Source: Sulfitobacter alexandrii (lineage in GTDB: Bacteria > Pseudomonadota > Alphaproteobacteria > Rhodobacterales > Rhodobacteraceae). Taken from it: a DNA stretch of 64,000 nt. Below are positions 43,481 to 52,398 of this stretch, in pieces. Each line of letters opens with the position of its first letter. Within the stretch, counting starts at the first letter, position 1. Location: positions 1-64,000 of the forward strand of contig NZ_CP018076.1 of the NCBI RefSeq assembly GCF_001886735.1, read 5' to 3'. Made by a program: the position numbers and the translations under genes. The notes under the pieces are model-generated. The model was not told where the DNA came from. It was given only the letters and a program-made list of their open reading frames with translations, and ran no database searches.

Positions 43481-44344
43481 CTAGAGAGGCTCTGGCTGCG
43501 GTAGAGAGCCGCCCGTTCCTCTCGCTTCGGCGCCGAAACGACGGGCAATCACGAGGGCCACCTTTCGGCCTGCGCGCTCTATTCTCTGGATCCGGCTGCG
43601 AAGGATCACCCCGGTTCCGTCCACCTCGGCCCTGATCGTCGCGTCGTAGGTATCCGATGTGAACCCCGCGTTGGTCAGCGCGATGACCCCGGCATCAAGG
43701 ATGTCTTCCTTGGTCAAGAAGCCCTTGTCATTCCGCTTTTTCAGAAGCTGCCGGGCCGTCGTCACACTTCCCGTTACGGCCGCCAATACGGGCTCTCCGG
43801 CGGTGTTCACGTTGACCGTTCCTCCCTCGCGCAGGAATGCAACATGGGGCGCAAGGGCCTGCCGGACTTCTCGCGGCAGGGCCGTGATCTGGTCCAGAGC
43901 GTCCCGGGGCCCGTTTGCGGCGACATGCGAGATGATGGTTTCCGCCGTTTCATCGGGCAGTTCGAGGACCGCCACGAGGCGGCGCAAGACCAATTGGGGC
44001 GCCACCCCCGGTTCGGCAAGCAGATTGATGTTGAAACGCGACTGGGCGTCCTCGATCTCGACCGAAAACAATCCTGTCGAAATTGCTACCTGCTCCTGCG
44101 TGGCTTGGGCCCATGCCTCGGCGTAATGATCGGTTTCGGGGGCTTCGTTCTTGTCGCGGCGCAAGGCGGTGACCACCGATGTCTCGGCCCCCAGCGCCAG
44201 TGCCTCCGCCTGTGCTGCATTGGCGGCACGGCGTGTGCGGTCCAGCAGGGTTTCCTGCGAGGTGAACATCAGGACCACGAGGGTTGCACCCAGCGCGAGG
44301 GCGACGAGGACATTGACGAGGATCACGCCGCGATCGTCGGTCAC
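43481..44344 (-). CDS. gspK: Type II secretion minor pseudopilin GspK
   Basis: A 287-residue protein that caps the pseudopilus tip. The prepilin-type leader ends DDRG and the helix begins VILVNVLVALALG; the +5 residue is Asn, and absence of Glu5 is typical of GspK. The GspK domain includes AEAWAQATQEQ and the SAM-like segment PDETAETIISHV. It starts at a GTG overlapping the gspJ stop (GTGA). Confidence 0.9.
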   Translation of the reverse strand: MTDDRGVILVNVLVALALGATLVVLMFTSQETLLDRTRRAANAAQAEALALGAETSVVTALRRDKNEAPETDHYAEAWAQATQEQVAISTGLFSVEIEDAQSRFNINLLAEPGVAPQLVLRRLVAVLELPDETAETIISHVAANGPRDALDQITALPREVRQALAPHVAFLREGGTVNVNTAGEPVLAAVTGSVTTARQLLKKRNDKGFLTKEDILDAGVIALTNAGFTSDTYDATIRAEVDGTGVILRSRIQRIERAGRKVALVIARRFGAEARGTGGSLPQPEPL

Positions 44345-44868
44345 GGTGTCACGACCTGCGGCAGGGCCACGAGACGCAAAACCTCGCGGTCTTCATCGAG
44401 GGTCAGGGTCAGCTCGACCCCCTTGGGATAGATGCCATTCTCGACCGGCCAACTGTCCGACCACGTTCCGGACGCGGATAGGACGCGAAAGGACAGCCCT
44501 CGGAGCGGTCCGAACAGCGTCTGGCGCACCGGCGTATCGTCAAAGCGTTCACCGCTTTCCCGGACCATGGTATTTTCCGCCGCGAGATAGCTGCGATACC
44601 TCCTGCCGCCATCCGTTTCCGTGCGCAGCACGCCTTCCGCGAGAGTCAGGGAAAGCGGTTCCGACTGTTGCAGATCGCGCGAAAAGACGACAAGCGCGCG
44701 GTCGATCTGCGATAGCCGCTCAAGCCGGTTGTCCGTTCGTTTCTGTACGTTGATGATCGTGTCCAGCGTCGTGAAGGACGCAAGGCCAACCAGTGCGAAG
44801 ATTGCGAGGGCCACGAGCATTTCGATCAGCGTGATCCCCGCATCGCGCGCGGCCGGCGGTTGGGTCAT
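44341..44868 (-). CDS. gspJ: Type II secretion minor pseudopilin GspJ
   Basis: A 175-residue pseudopilin: cleavage site RDAG before ITLIEMLVALAIFALVG with Glu5 present. Start is the ATG at 44868, which gives an 11-residue leader. It joins GspI and GspK in the tip complex. Its ATG overlaps the stop of the upstream binding-protein gene (ATGA). Confidence 0.92.
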   Translation of the reverse strand: MTQPPAARDAGITLIEMLVALAIFALVGLASFTTLDTIINVQKRTDNRLERLSQIDRALVVFSRDLQQSEPLSLTLAEGVLRTETDGGRRYRSYLAAENTMVRESGERFDDTPVRQTLFGPLRGLSFRVLSASGTWSDSWPVENGIYPKGVELTLTLDEDREVLRLVALPQVVTP

Positions 44869-46004
44869 GCGGCGGAGGCGCCGATCAGGGTGGTTGCCCC
44901 TTGGACAACGCTGAGAACCGCGAGGCCGCGCTCGCATTGTCCGTCCTTGGTGAACTTGTAAGGGCCGAGAACCCCGTCGAATCCCGCTTCCCGGAGCAAG
45001 CCGTCGCGCGATTGTCGATCGAGCCGGCCAAGGATCCGGGCCATTTCCACGGCGTCGAAGGTGAGGCCCGCGACGATCCCGGCTTCGTTGCCGGTTTCAT
45101 TTTCCAGGGCGTTCGCGAATGCTTCGAACCGCACCGGGTCCGGCGCGGCGAACCAGCCCCCGATCAGCGCGGGCACGCGAAACGGCGCGATGGTGCCCCA
45201 TTGTTCGGACCCGAGAAGCTGCACGCCAGCCGCTTTCAGCGCAGCGGCCTGCGCTTCGAACGGACCACCGACCACGGGAAGATAGACCGCATCGGGCAGC
45301 TGACCGCCGTTGGCCTGCCTGAGGCGCGCGACGACACCGTCGGCCGATGCAAGCGTCAGCGGCTCGGGCATCTTTATCCCGAACGCCCCGGCGGTGGAAC
45401 GGGCGGCGGTGGCCGCCAAAGCGCCGAACGGACCGGGAGGGACGATGACGGCGACGTTTCTTTTCCCCCGTGTCGCCGCGAAACCGATCACCGCACGGGC
45501 CGATTGCAGCGGCGTCACGCCGAAAACAAAGAGGTTCCCGCCCGCGATTGAACTGTCGTTCGAAAGCGAAACGACCGGCACGCTGCGCCCGACCGACTCG
45601 GCCACGGCCCGCGCCTGTTGGGAGAACAACGGCCCCAGGATCATCCTTGCGCCGGATTCCACCGCCGCCGTCGCAGCGGTAACGGCGGTGGCGGTGTCGC
45701 CGCCGGCGTCCAGCACGGCGACCTCGGCACCAAGGTTGGTGGGTTGCCCGCCGAGGCTTGCAGTCGCCGCCATCATCTGACCTATTGATGCCTGAGGACC
45801 CGACAACGGCGCGAGGAGAGCGGCCTGTCCGATCGTACCCGCCGGCGGCAGGTCGTTGCCGCCGCCCAAGGAAAAGCCGCCCTCGCATGCCCCCAGACAC
45901 AAGAGCGCCGATGACCCGCCCAGTACCTTCAGCATCCGACGCCGCGACACGGATCCGGTCTCGGTCCACTGCTGGTCTGATCGTGAGACTCCTTGGTGCG
46001 GCAT
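44865..46004 (-). CDS. Periplasmic-binding (Peripla_BP_6/LppC-like) lipoprotein in the gsp locus
   Basis: A 379-residue protein of the type I periplasmic-binding fold (AALLAPLSGPQASIGQMMAA, SGARMILGPLFSQQARAV, PVVSLSNDSS). The leader has a twin-arginine-like motif, SRRRMLK, and a lipobox LGAC, so it may be a Tat lipoprotein. I use the ATG at 46004, preceded by GAGGG; alternatives are a GTG at 45950 and ATG at 45935. Relatives include penicillin-binding-protein activators and branched-chain amino-acid receptors. It overlaps gspJ by 4 bases, so it belongs to this T2SS operon. Its 5' end overlaps gspN on the other strand. Confidence 0.82.
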   Translation of the reverse strand: MPHQGVSRSDQQWTETGSVSRRRMLKVLGGSSALLCLGACEGGFSLGGGNDLPPAGTIGQAALLAPLSGPQASIGQMMAATASLGGQPTNLGAEVAVLDAGGDTATAVTAATAAVESGARMILGPLFSQQARAVAESVGRSVPVVSLSNDSSIAGGNLFVFGVTPLQSARAVIGFAATRGKRNVAVIVPPGPFGALAATAARSTAGAFGIKMPEPLTLASADGVVARLRQANGGQLPDAVYLPVVGGPFEAQAAALKAAGVQLLGSEQWGTIAPFRVPALIGGWFAAPDPVRFEAFANALENETGNEAGIVAGLTFDAVEMARILGRLDRQSRDGLLREAGFDGVLGPYKFTKDGQCERGLAVLSVVQGATTLIGASAA

Positions 46005-46657
46005 GCCTGTTCGCCCTCGTTTTCGCGATTTCACTGGTCCTGACCTGGCCGGTCTCCGCGCTTCGGGAGGTTGCCACAATTCCCCCTCAAGTGACAGCCT
46101 TATATGGCAACGTCCGTGCGGGCCGTGCGACCTTGGCAGGCGGATACGCGCTGAACTGGGACCTGCGGGAGGGCGAGCTGTGGCGTCTTCATGCGCTGAT
46201 GGATCTGACGCTCGAAGGGCCCGACACACGTCTCGAAGGGCAGGCCATTGCACGTCTTGGCGGCTTCTCGATGCGCGGCGTTTCCGGCCGTGCCGGCCCC
46301 GGACTTCTGGCGCTCGTCCCCGATCCCCTGATCAGCGCCTGCACCTCGCGCGCCGTGGTCGACGTGCAGGCGCTGTCGATCTCGCGCGACGCCGCGGCGG
46401 CCAGCGGGGTCATCCAGATTGACGAGGGACAGTGCAAGGACATGCTGGGCCGCGATATGACAGTGCCGCAGATGACCGTCGATCTCAGTACCCAGGGAAA
46501 TGACGCGCGGGCTGTCGTCTCGGACCGGGGCGGAGAGTTGGGCCAGATCACCGTCGCCGGTGACCGTCGGTTCATCCTGAGGATCGAACCCGAGGGTGCA
46601 ACGCTGATCCCCGGCATGCCGACCTCGGGGCCGGTCATCGTCGAGTACCCTTTCTGA
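45911..46657 (+). CDS. gspN: Type II secretion system protein GspN
   Basis: A 248-residue bitopic inner-membrane protein: a basic cytoplasmic N-terminus, one helix (LIVRLLGAACLFALVFAISL) and a periplasmic domain with WPVSALREV and LTLEGPDTRLEGQAIARLGG as in GspN. GspN is an accessory, non-universal T2SS part. Start ATG at 45911 has only AAGAG upstream; a GTG near 45982 would avoid most of the overlap with the divergent lipoprotein gene. Its 3' end faces gspF. Confidence 0.8.
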   Translation: MTRPVPSASDAATRIRSRSTAGLIVRLLGAACLFALVFAISLVLTWPVSALREVATIPPQVTALYGNVRAGRATLAGGYALNWDLREGELWRLHALMDLTLEGPDTRLEGQAIARLGGFSMRGVSGRAGPGLLALVPDPLISACTSRAVVDVQALSISRDAAAASGVIQIDEGQCKDMLGRDMTVPQMTVDLSTQGNDARAVVSDRGGELGQITVAGDRRFILRIEPEGATLIPGMPTSGPVIVEYPF

Positions 46658-46672
46658 ACCCGGCGGCCGGTC

Positions 46673-47899
46673 CTATCCAACGAGATTGTTCAGATTGACG
46701 ATGGGCAGCAGGATCGACAACACCAGTACCATCACGATTCCGCCCATTATCAGCAGTACCGCAGGTTCGACCAGAGCCACCAGGGTGGAGACCAGCGCAT
46801 TCATGTCATGGGCCTGATCTTCTGCCGCGCGGGTCAACGTCGCGCCCAGAACGCCGCCGGCTTCGCCGCTTGCGACCATCGCGATCAGCATCGGCGGGAA
46901 AACCCGTGCATCGTCCAGTGCCCGGGAAAGGGCCGTGCCTTCCTTTACCCGGGTGGCGGCATCCATGACCTTCGCGCGCACGTGCAGGTTCGGTACCGTC
47001 CGGGCCGCGGCGGTCAGGGCATCGACGAGCGGCACCCGGCTGACTGTCAGCGTTGCCAGCGTCCCCGAAAACTGCACCGCGTTCGATTTCAGGGTGAAAC
47101 CCCGCGTCAGCCGTGATGTCGCCAGCAGGCGGTGCCATCGCAGCCGGATGGCCGGTTGCCGAAGCAGCGCTGCCATGACGAAGATCAAGCCGACAAGCGC
47201 CGCAGCCGCTACAAGCCCCCAACGATTGACGAAATCGCTGACGGAGATCAGCGCGCGCGTGAGCCAAGGCAACTCGGCGCCCCGCGACGTAAATACACGC
47301 ACGATGTCCGGCACGACGAACGTCAGCAGCGCGACAATCACCGCAAGCGACACGACTGCGAGGATTGACGGATACAACAGGGCGAGCTTTACCGTCTGCC
47401 GGTTCTTCGCCTGCGTTTCGACGAATCCCGAGAGATGCTCCATCACCTGGCCCAACTGGCCGGAGGTTTCCCCGGCCGCAACCGACGCCCGGTAGTAGTC
47501 TCCGAATGTTTGCGGGTATTCCGCGAGCGCCTGTGCAAAACTGCGTCCCTCCAGCACCGCGGCGCGCAGGTTCAGCAGGAGAGAGGACACCGCCGGCTGG
47601 CGTGTCTGGTCGGCGACGGTCTTGAGCGCCTGTTCCACCCCGATCCCGGAGGCGATGAGAGTGGCGAGCTGCCGGGTCAGCAGGGTCACCGCGCGGGCCG
47701 GGACCCTTTTCTTCCGTGAAAACAGGGATGTCGGGCCGATTTGCCCACCGGCCTTCTTCTGCGTGGTCGCATCGACCGACAACGGCGAAAGACCGCGCGC
47801 GCGCAGTGCGCTCCGTGCCCCCGCGGCGCTCGCTGCTTCGATCACGCCCTTGGACGTTTTTCCCTGGGGGTCGAGTGCCTGGTAGGCGAACGCAGGCAT
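46673..47899 (-). CDS. gspF: Type II secretion inner-membrane platform protein GspF
   Basis: A 408-residue polytopic protein with two T2SSF domains (about 70-190 and 270-395) and three helices. It opens PAFAYQALDPQGKTSKGVIEA, the GspF/PilC signature, and has SVAAGETSGQLG. It links the GspE ATPase to the pseudopilus. Its ATG overlaps the gspE stop by one base. Confidence 0.95.
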   Translation of the reverse strand: MPAFAYQALDPQGKTSKGVIEAASAAGARSALRARGLSPLSVDATTQKKAGGQIGPTSLFSRKKRVPARAVTLLTRQLATLIASGIGVEQALKTVADQTRQPAVSSLLLNLRAAVLEGRSFAQALAEYPQTFGDYYRASVAAGETSGQLGQVMEHLSGFVETQAKNRQTVKLALLYPSILAVVSLAVIVALLTFVVPDIVRVFTSRGAELPWLTRALISVSDFVNRWGLVAAAALVGLIFVMAALLRQPAIRLRWHRLLATSRLTRGFTLKSNAVQFSGTLATLTVSRVPLVDALTAAARTVPNLHVRAKVMDAATRVKEGTALSRALDDARVFPPMLIAMVASGEAGGVLGATLTRAAEDQAHDMNALVSTLVALVEPAVLLIMGGIVMVLVLSILLPIVNLNNLVG

Positions 47900-49398
47900 C
47901 AGCCATTGCCCTCTGCCATCATCGCATCCTCGTGCACGGCGCGGGCGACTTCCTGCGGTGTGGTGTGCCCCGCGAGGATCTTCGCGATGCCATCCGCCAG
48001 AATCCCCGGTCCGCGTGCGCGTGCGGCTGCGATCAGTTCCGCTTCTGACTGGCCTTCGTGGATCATCCGTTCAAGCGCGGTATCCATTTCGATCACCTCG
48101 TAAAGCGGCATCCGGCCCCGAAACCCCGTGTCATGGCAGCTTTCGCAACCGGCCCCCCTCGAGATCAACGTACCCTCGGCGAGCTGCCCCGACAAAAGGT
48201 CGCTTTCCGCCCGTGTCACGGCATGTTCAATGCGGCAATCGGGGCAGTTGCGCCGAACCAGCCGCTGCGCGATCAGGCCGCGCAACATGGGCGCCAAAAG
48301 AAAGCGTTCCACGCCCATCTCGACCAGTCGCGCCACCGCGCCTATGGCGGTGTTCGTATGCAGCGTCGAAATCAGGAGATGCCCTGTCATCGCGCTTTCC
48401 ACCGCGATCTGCGCGGTCTCTCGGTCGCGAATTTCGCCGACCATGATGACGTCCGGATCCTGGCGCAGGATGGCGCGCAGGCCGCGTGCAAAGGTCAGTT
48501 CCGTCTTGGCGTTGACCTGCATCTGCCCGACACCGTCCATCGTGTACTCGATGGGATCCTCGACGGTCATGATGTTGCGCTGCCGGTCGTTCAGCATGTC
48601 GAGCCCGGCATAGAGCGTCGTGGTCTTGCCCGAACCGGTCGGCCCGGTCACCAGCACCATGCCGTCTGGCCGTGTCAGGATCCGCTTCAGGGCGGCATTG
48701 TCCCGTTCGCTGAGGCCAAGGTGGTCGATGCCGCGCAAGGTCTGGCCCCGGTCCAGCAGGCGCAGGACCACCCGTTCGCCGAACTGCGAAGGAATGGTCG
48801 AAATCCGCACATCCAGATCGTAGCCGCCGACACGCAGGGACACGCGACCGTCCTGCGGCATCCGTTTTTCCGCGATGTCGAGTTTGCCCATCACCTTGAT
48901 CCGGCTGACCAGCAGCGGCGCAAGGGCGCGTTTGGGCCGGATCACCTCGCGCAGGACGCCATCGATCCGGAAGCGGACGAGAAGCCTGCGCTCTTCCGTT
49001 TCGATGTGAATGTCGGAGGCACCTTCCTTGACCGCTTCCAGCAGCAGGGCGTTGATCAGGCGCACCACGGGCGCATCGTCGTTCTGTGCCAGCAGATCAT
49101 CGACCGAGGCGGCCGTATCGGCCAGCGTGGCGAGGTTGTCATCTGCATCGGCAGCCACCTGCGCCGCCTCGGTCGCGGAATCGCGGTAGATCCCGCCCAG
49201 CGCGCTTTCGAAGTCGCTGGCGGAAACCTCCTCGAACGACAGGTGGCTTCCCATGATGCGCTGCGCTTCGATCAATGCCTCGATCGGGGCGTCGGCGCGG
49301 TGTCGGCAAACCGGCCCGTCCGGTCCGGATGCGAGCACGACACCCTGCGACTGGGCGAAACCGTAGGCGAGGCGGGGAAGGGGGTGTTCCGGCGTCAT
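47899..49398 (-). CDS. gspE: Type II secretion ATPase GspE
   Basis: A 499-residue hexameric ATPase. Walker A is GPTGSGKTTTLYA, Walker B is DVIMVGEIRDRETA, the Asp box is VEDPIEYTMDGVGQ. A tetracysteine zinc site is formed by NCPDC and GCESC. The N-terminal domain (1-130) binds GspL. Start is ATG at 49398; its stop and start overlap neighbours by 1 and 4 bases in the gspL-M-E-F operon. Confidence 0.96.
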   Translation of the reverse strand: MTPEHPLPRLAYGFAQSQGVVLASGPDGPVCRHRADAPIEALIEAQRIMGSHLSFEEVSASDFESALGGIYRDSATEAAQVAADADDNLATLADTAASVDDLLAQNDDAPVVRLINALLLEAVKEGASDIHIETEERRLLVRFRIDGVLREVIRPKRALAPLLVSRIKVMGKLDIAEKRMPQDGRVSLRVGGYDLDVRISTIPSQFGERVVLRLLDRGQTLRGIDHLGLSERDNAALKRILTRPDGMVLVTGPTGSGKTTTLYAGLDMLNDRQRNIMTVEDPIEYTMDGVGQMQVNAKTELTFARGLRAILRQDPDVIMVGEIRDRETAQIAVESAMTGHLLISTLHTNTAIGAVARLVEMGVERFLLAPMLRGLIAQRLVRRNCPDCRIEHAVTRAESDLLSGQLAEGTLISRGAGCESCHDTGFRGRMPLYEVIEMDTALERMIHEGQSEAELIAAARARGPGILADGIAKILAGHTTPQEVARAVHEDAMMAEGNG

Positions 49399-49850
49399 TG
49401 CAGTGTCTCCAGCAGCAAACGGGCCGACACGATCCCGGGCTCCGGCCGGCGGTCGATCTCGGTCGCGATGACGGTGACGCGATGCGTCGTTTCGAGATCG
49501 GCAAGCCACAGCAGGAGCGTGGCGAAGGGCACATCATCGACACTGACACGCATGCCGCCTGCCTCGGGCTCCAGCCGGCGGAGCGAAAGGCCGGCATCAG
49601 CCGCCGCGCTGGTGATGCGGGTTGCGATTGGCGTCGTGTCGACGGCCCGGGGTTCAGCCTGCACGGTTTCGGTCAGTTCAGCGGTATCGGCCAAAAGCTG
49701 ATAGGCCGCTATGTCGGCCCTCAGGACATTTCGTGTTGCCGACAACGGCTTCCAGGCAAAATGCCATAGGGCAACCAGCAGCGCGACCGGCAGAACCGTG
49801 ACAAGCATCACCTGCTCGCGCGTCGAAAGCTTGTCGAACCCCGCGATCAC
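49395..49850 (-). CDS. gspM: Type II secretion protein GspM
   Basis: A 151-residue bitopic protein with one helix (VMLVTVLPVALLVALWHFAW), a coiled segment and a ferredoxin-like periplasmic domain (TLLLWLADLETTHRVTV). It partners GspL. It starts at a GTG overlapping the gspL stop (GTGA) and overlaps gspE by 4 bases. Confidence 0.88.
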   Translation of the reverse strand: MIAGFDKLSTREQVMLVTVLPVALLVALWHFAWKPLSATRNVLRADIAAYQLLADTAELTETVQAEPRAVDTTPIATRITSAAADAGLSLRRLEPEAGGMRVSVDDVPFATLLLWLADLETTHRVTVIATEIDRRPEPGIVSARLLLETLQ

Positions 49851-50983
49851 GATCCGCCACCGCGGATTCTCAACTCGGCCTCGGCCCCGCCATCACTGGC
49901 GCTTGCCGCCCCGCTGCGCACGGTGAAACCCTGTGATTCAAGGCCTTGCTGTATGGTCTGCAGGTCGCTCAGCCCGTTGCTCTGGACGAGCAGGACCAGT
50001 TCGTTCTGCTGTGCGCTCCAGGCCAGTCTGCGAAAGCCGAGGGGCGTCCCGGTCTCGGCCAGCGCGCCGGTGATGCTGGCCAGCAATGGCAGGAAATCGC
50101 CACGTGGCACGCTTTCAGGTCCGGGTGAAAGGCGGGCCAGTATGGGCCCGGTGTCCGCGGTGACAGTGGTGCCCGGCAGTCTTTCCGACACGGCTGCCTG
50201 AGCCCTTTGCCGCGCCTCGACCGCGAGGTTGCGCAGCGCCCAGGTGTCGAGGGCCAGAAATGTCATGTGCCCCAGCCCTGCAAGCATGCAGATCGCGATC
50301 ACGGTGAGCCCCATGCGACGGAACCGCGCCTGGTCACGTCGTTGCTGGCCAAAACTGAACGAAAGGTCCGTGGCATCGGGAGGCGGCGGTGTTGGCGCGG
50401 CATCCCGTGCGTGCATCTCCTCGGGAACCGGGTCCAGCAGCGATATGACAGACGGCTGTCCAGCCCGCCGCCACATCAGCGGGAGCGCAGCGGCGGAAAC
50501 CGCGAACCCGGTGCCCTGCGCCGTGCGAATGATCGCGCGGTCGCCTTCCTGCCAGACGGACCAGTCGGCATCTGTGGGTCGCGGGATCAACAGGAAATCG
50601 GGCATCAGTCGCCCTGCAGACGGGGCATCGAGAACACGGGGGTCGCAGACAAGCGCAAGGGCCTGTCCGTCCTTATTGTCGCGCGGCCCTTCGACCACGC
50701 TCACTCCGTCGATCGACACACCGATCCGTTCCTCTACGGCGAACCTGACAAGGGCCGGTCTCTGGCGGGCGCGGGATTTCGGCACCTGCACCAAGTGTAC
50801 ACCAACCAGTTCGGTCGGCACCAACGTGATCGGCCCGCCGCTGGATTTGCCTGCGGCAGCTTCGGCGCGTTCGCGCAGCTTTGGACCGATGGTGATACCG
50901 GGCCGCGGCGGCGGTTCCTGAACAGGCAACGCGACAGGCCGCCCCAGGGCGGATTCCGTATCGCTAATATTCTGATTTTTCAC
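49847..50983 (-). CDS. gspL: Type II secretion protein GspL
   Basis: A 378-residue bitopic protein: a cytoplasmic actin-like domain that binds GspE (residues about 30-225), a membrane helix (LTVIAICMLAGLGHMTFLAL) and a ferredoxin-like periplasmic domain. I start at GTG 50983 with AAAAGG upstream; an in-frame ATG at 51040 would leave only 19 bases to the divergent gspG start. It heads the gspL-M-E-F operon. Confidence 0.85.
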   Translation of the reverse strand: MKNQNISDTESALGRPVALPVQEPPPRPGITIGPKLRERAEAAAGKSSGGPITLVPTELVGVHLVQVPKSRARQRPALVRFAVEERIGVSIDGVSVVEGPRDNKDGQALALVCDPRVLDAPSAGRLMPDFLLIPRPTDADWSVWQEGDRAIIRTAQGTGFAVSAAALPLMWRRAGQPSVISLLDPVPEEMHARDAAPTPPPPDATDLSFSFGQQRRDQARFRRMGLTVIAICMLAGLGHMTFLALDTWALRNLAVEARQRAQAAVSERLPGTTVTADTGPILARLSPGPESVPRGDFLPLLASITGALAETGTPLGFRRLAWSAQQNELVLLVQSNGLSDLQTIQQGLESQGFTVRSGAASASDGGAEAELRIRGGGS

Positions 50984-51059
50984 GAATATTTGCCTTTTAA
51001 AGGTTCCCGGTGTTGCGATAGTATCGTGAAAGCCACGCAATCAGAAGGCAAACAGTTTC

Positions 51060-51551
51060 ATGATGAAAAAGCATTTGGCTCAGCGACGGGCAGTTCGTGG
51101 CGCGAAAGACCGCGCGGCCCTCCCCGATGCGGGTGTCACGCTGATCGAGATGATGGTCGTTCTGGTCATCATTGCGCTGGTGGCGGCAATCATCGTGCCC
51201 AACGTTGTCGGACGCCCGGACGAGGCACGCGTGACCGTGGCACAGACCGATATCCGTGCCATTGCCTCTGCGCTCGAACTGTACCGTCTGGACAACCAGA
51301 ATTATCCGACGACCGCGCAAGGGCTTCAGGCGCTTGCGGAACGGCCGACCACGCCGCCCGAACCCCGCAACTGGGTGGCTGACGGCTACCTGCCGTCGGT
51401 GCCGGTCGACCCATGGGGGAACAGCTATGTCTATCGGTCTCCGGGCGATACCGGGGCTTTCGATCTGGTCTCGCTTGGATCTGATGGCGCGCCGGGCGGT
51501 GACGGCACTGCGGCGGACATCGCACATGGCCAGCGTCAGGCCACGAATTGA
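51060..51551 (+). CDS. gspG: Type II secretion major pseudopilin GspG
   Basis: A 163-residue pseudopilin. The cleavage site is PDAG before VTLIEMMVVLVIIALVAAII with Glu5, after a rather long leader of about 25 residues. GspG signatures are DIRAIASALELYRLDN, YPTTAQGLQAL and PVDPWGNSYVY. It builds the pseudopilus piston. First gene of the gspG-H-I-C-D operon; the 76 bases before it must hold both divergent promoters. Confidence 0.95.
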   Translation: MMKKHLAQRRAVRGAKDRAALPDAGVTLIEMMVVLVIIALVAAIIVPNVVGRPDEARVTVAQTDIRAIASALELYRLDNQNYPTTAQGLQALAERPTTPPEPRNWVADGYLPSVPVDPWGNSYVYRSPGDTGAFDLVSLGSDGAPGGDGTAADIAHGQRQATN

Positions 51552-52027
51552 CGCGCTCTCGGACATCCGACGCGGGCGTGACCCTGGTGGAGGTGCTGGT
51601 AGTCCTCGTTCTCGTCGGTGTCTTGACAAGCGCGGTCGCCCTCGGCGTGGGTTCCGGCGGTCGTGGCACCGGGTTGGAGCGTGAAGGCGACCTGCTGATC
51701 TCGCGCCTGAACCGGATGGCGGACGAGGTGGCGCTGCGCGGCACCAGCGCCGCCCTGGTCTGGGGCGAGGACAGCTATGCCTTTCGGGTAAGGGAAGGTG
51801 ACGATTGGGTGCCGCACCCCGTCCCGGCACTTGCACGGACCCATCGTCTTCCCGCGCGGACGGAAATAAGGGTGGGCGACGCGGCACGCGGCAGTCTGGT
51901 GGTGACACAGGACCTGCTTCTGTCGAGCGGCGAACGCGCTCGGTTGGTGCTTGGGAGTGGCGGGGCCGCGCGCCAGATGATCCTGTTTGACGGGATCACC
52001 GCCCGCCGATCGGACGATGCGTCATGA
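51548..52027 (+). CDS. gspH: Type II secretion minor pseudopilin GspH
   Basis: A 159-residue pseudopilin with SDAG before VTLVEVLVVLVLVGVL and a GspH beta domain (GTSAALVWGEDSYAFRV). It starts at a TTG that overlaps the gspG stop (TTGA). It links the tip complex to the GspG shaft. Confidence 0.9.
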   Translation: MTRSRTSDAGVTLVEVLVVLVLVGVLTSAVALGVGSGGRGTGLEREGDLLISRLNRMADEVALRGTSAALVWGEDSYAFRVREGDDWVPHPVPALARTHRLPARTEIRVGDAARGSLVVTQDLLLSSGERARLVLGSGGAARQMILFDGITARRSDDAS

Positions 52028-52398
52028 CGGCCGGGATGCACGCCGACAAGGGCTTTACCCTGATCGAGGCACTGGTCGCCATGGCCGTATTGGCGCTGGG
52101 CGCCGTGTCGTTGCTGAGCGCGACCGAAAGCCATACGGCGCGCATCAGCGATGTGACCGACCGCGTCGCCGCGCGCTGGGCGGGGGAATACCATCTGGCC
52201 GAACTGCGGCTGGGAGTGGGCAGCGCGGGGGATACGACGCCGCTGACGCAATATGGCAGACGCTTCACCGTGCAGACGATCCGGGCCGAAACATCGGATC
52301 CGGATTTGCAGAGGGTCACCCTGCGGGTCGCCCGCGCGGAGACCGATGTTGTTCTGGCCGTTCTCGATGGCTACCTGGACGCGGGAGCGTTGCCATGA
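52024..52398 (+). CDS. gspI: Type II secretion minor pseudopilin GspI
   Basis: A 124-residue pseudopilin with ADKG before FTLIEALVAMAVLALGAV and the GspI segment ARWAGEYHLAELRLG. ATGA overlaps with both neighbours. It nucleates the tip with GspJ and GspK. Confidence 0.9.
   Translation: MTAGMHADKGFTLIEALVAMAVLALGAVSLLSATESHTARISDVTDRVAARWAGEYHLAELRLGVGSAGDTTPLTQYGRRFTVQTIRAETSDPDLQRVTLRVARAETDVVLAVLDGYLDAGALP

Noticed and set aside
48058..49701. A 547-codon plus-strand frame opposite gspE and gspM
   Set aside because: Shadow of gspE, which has complete ATPase motifs and operon overlaps.
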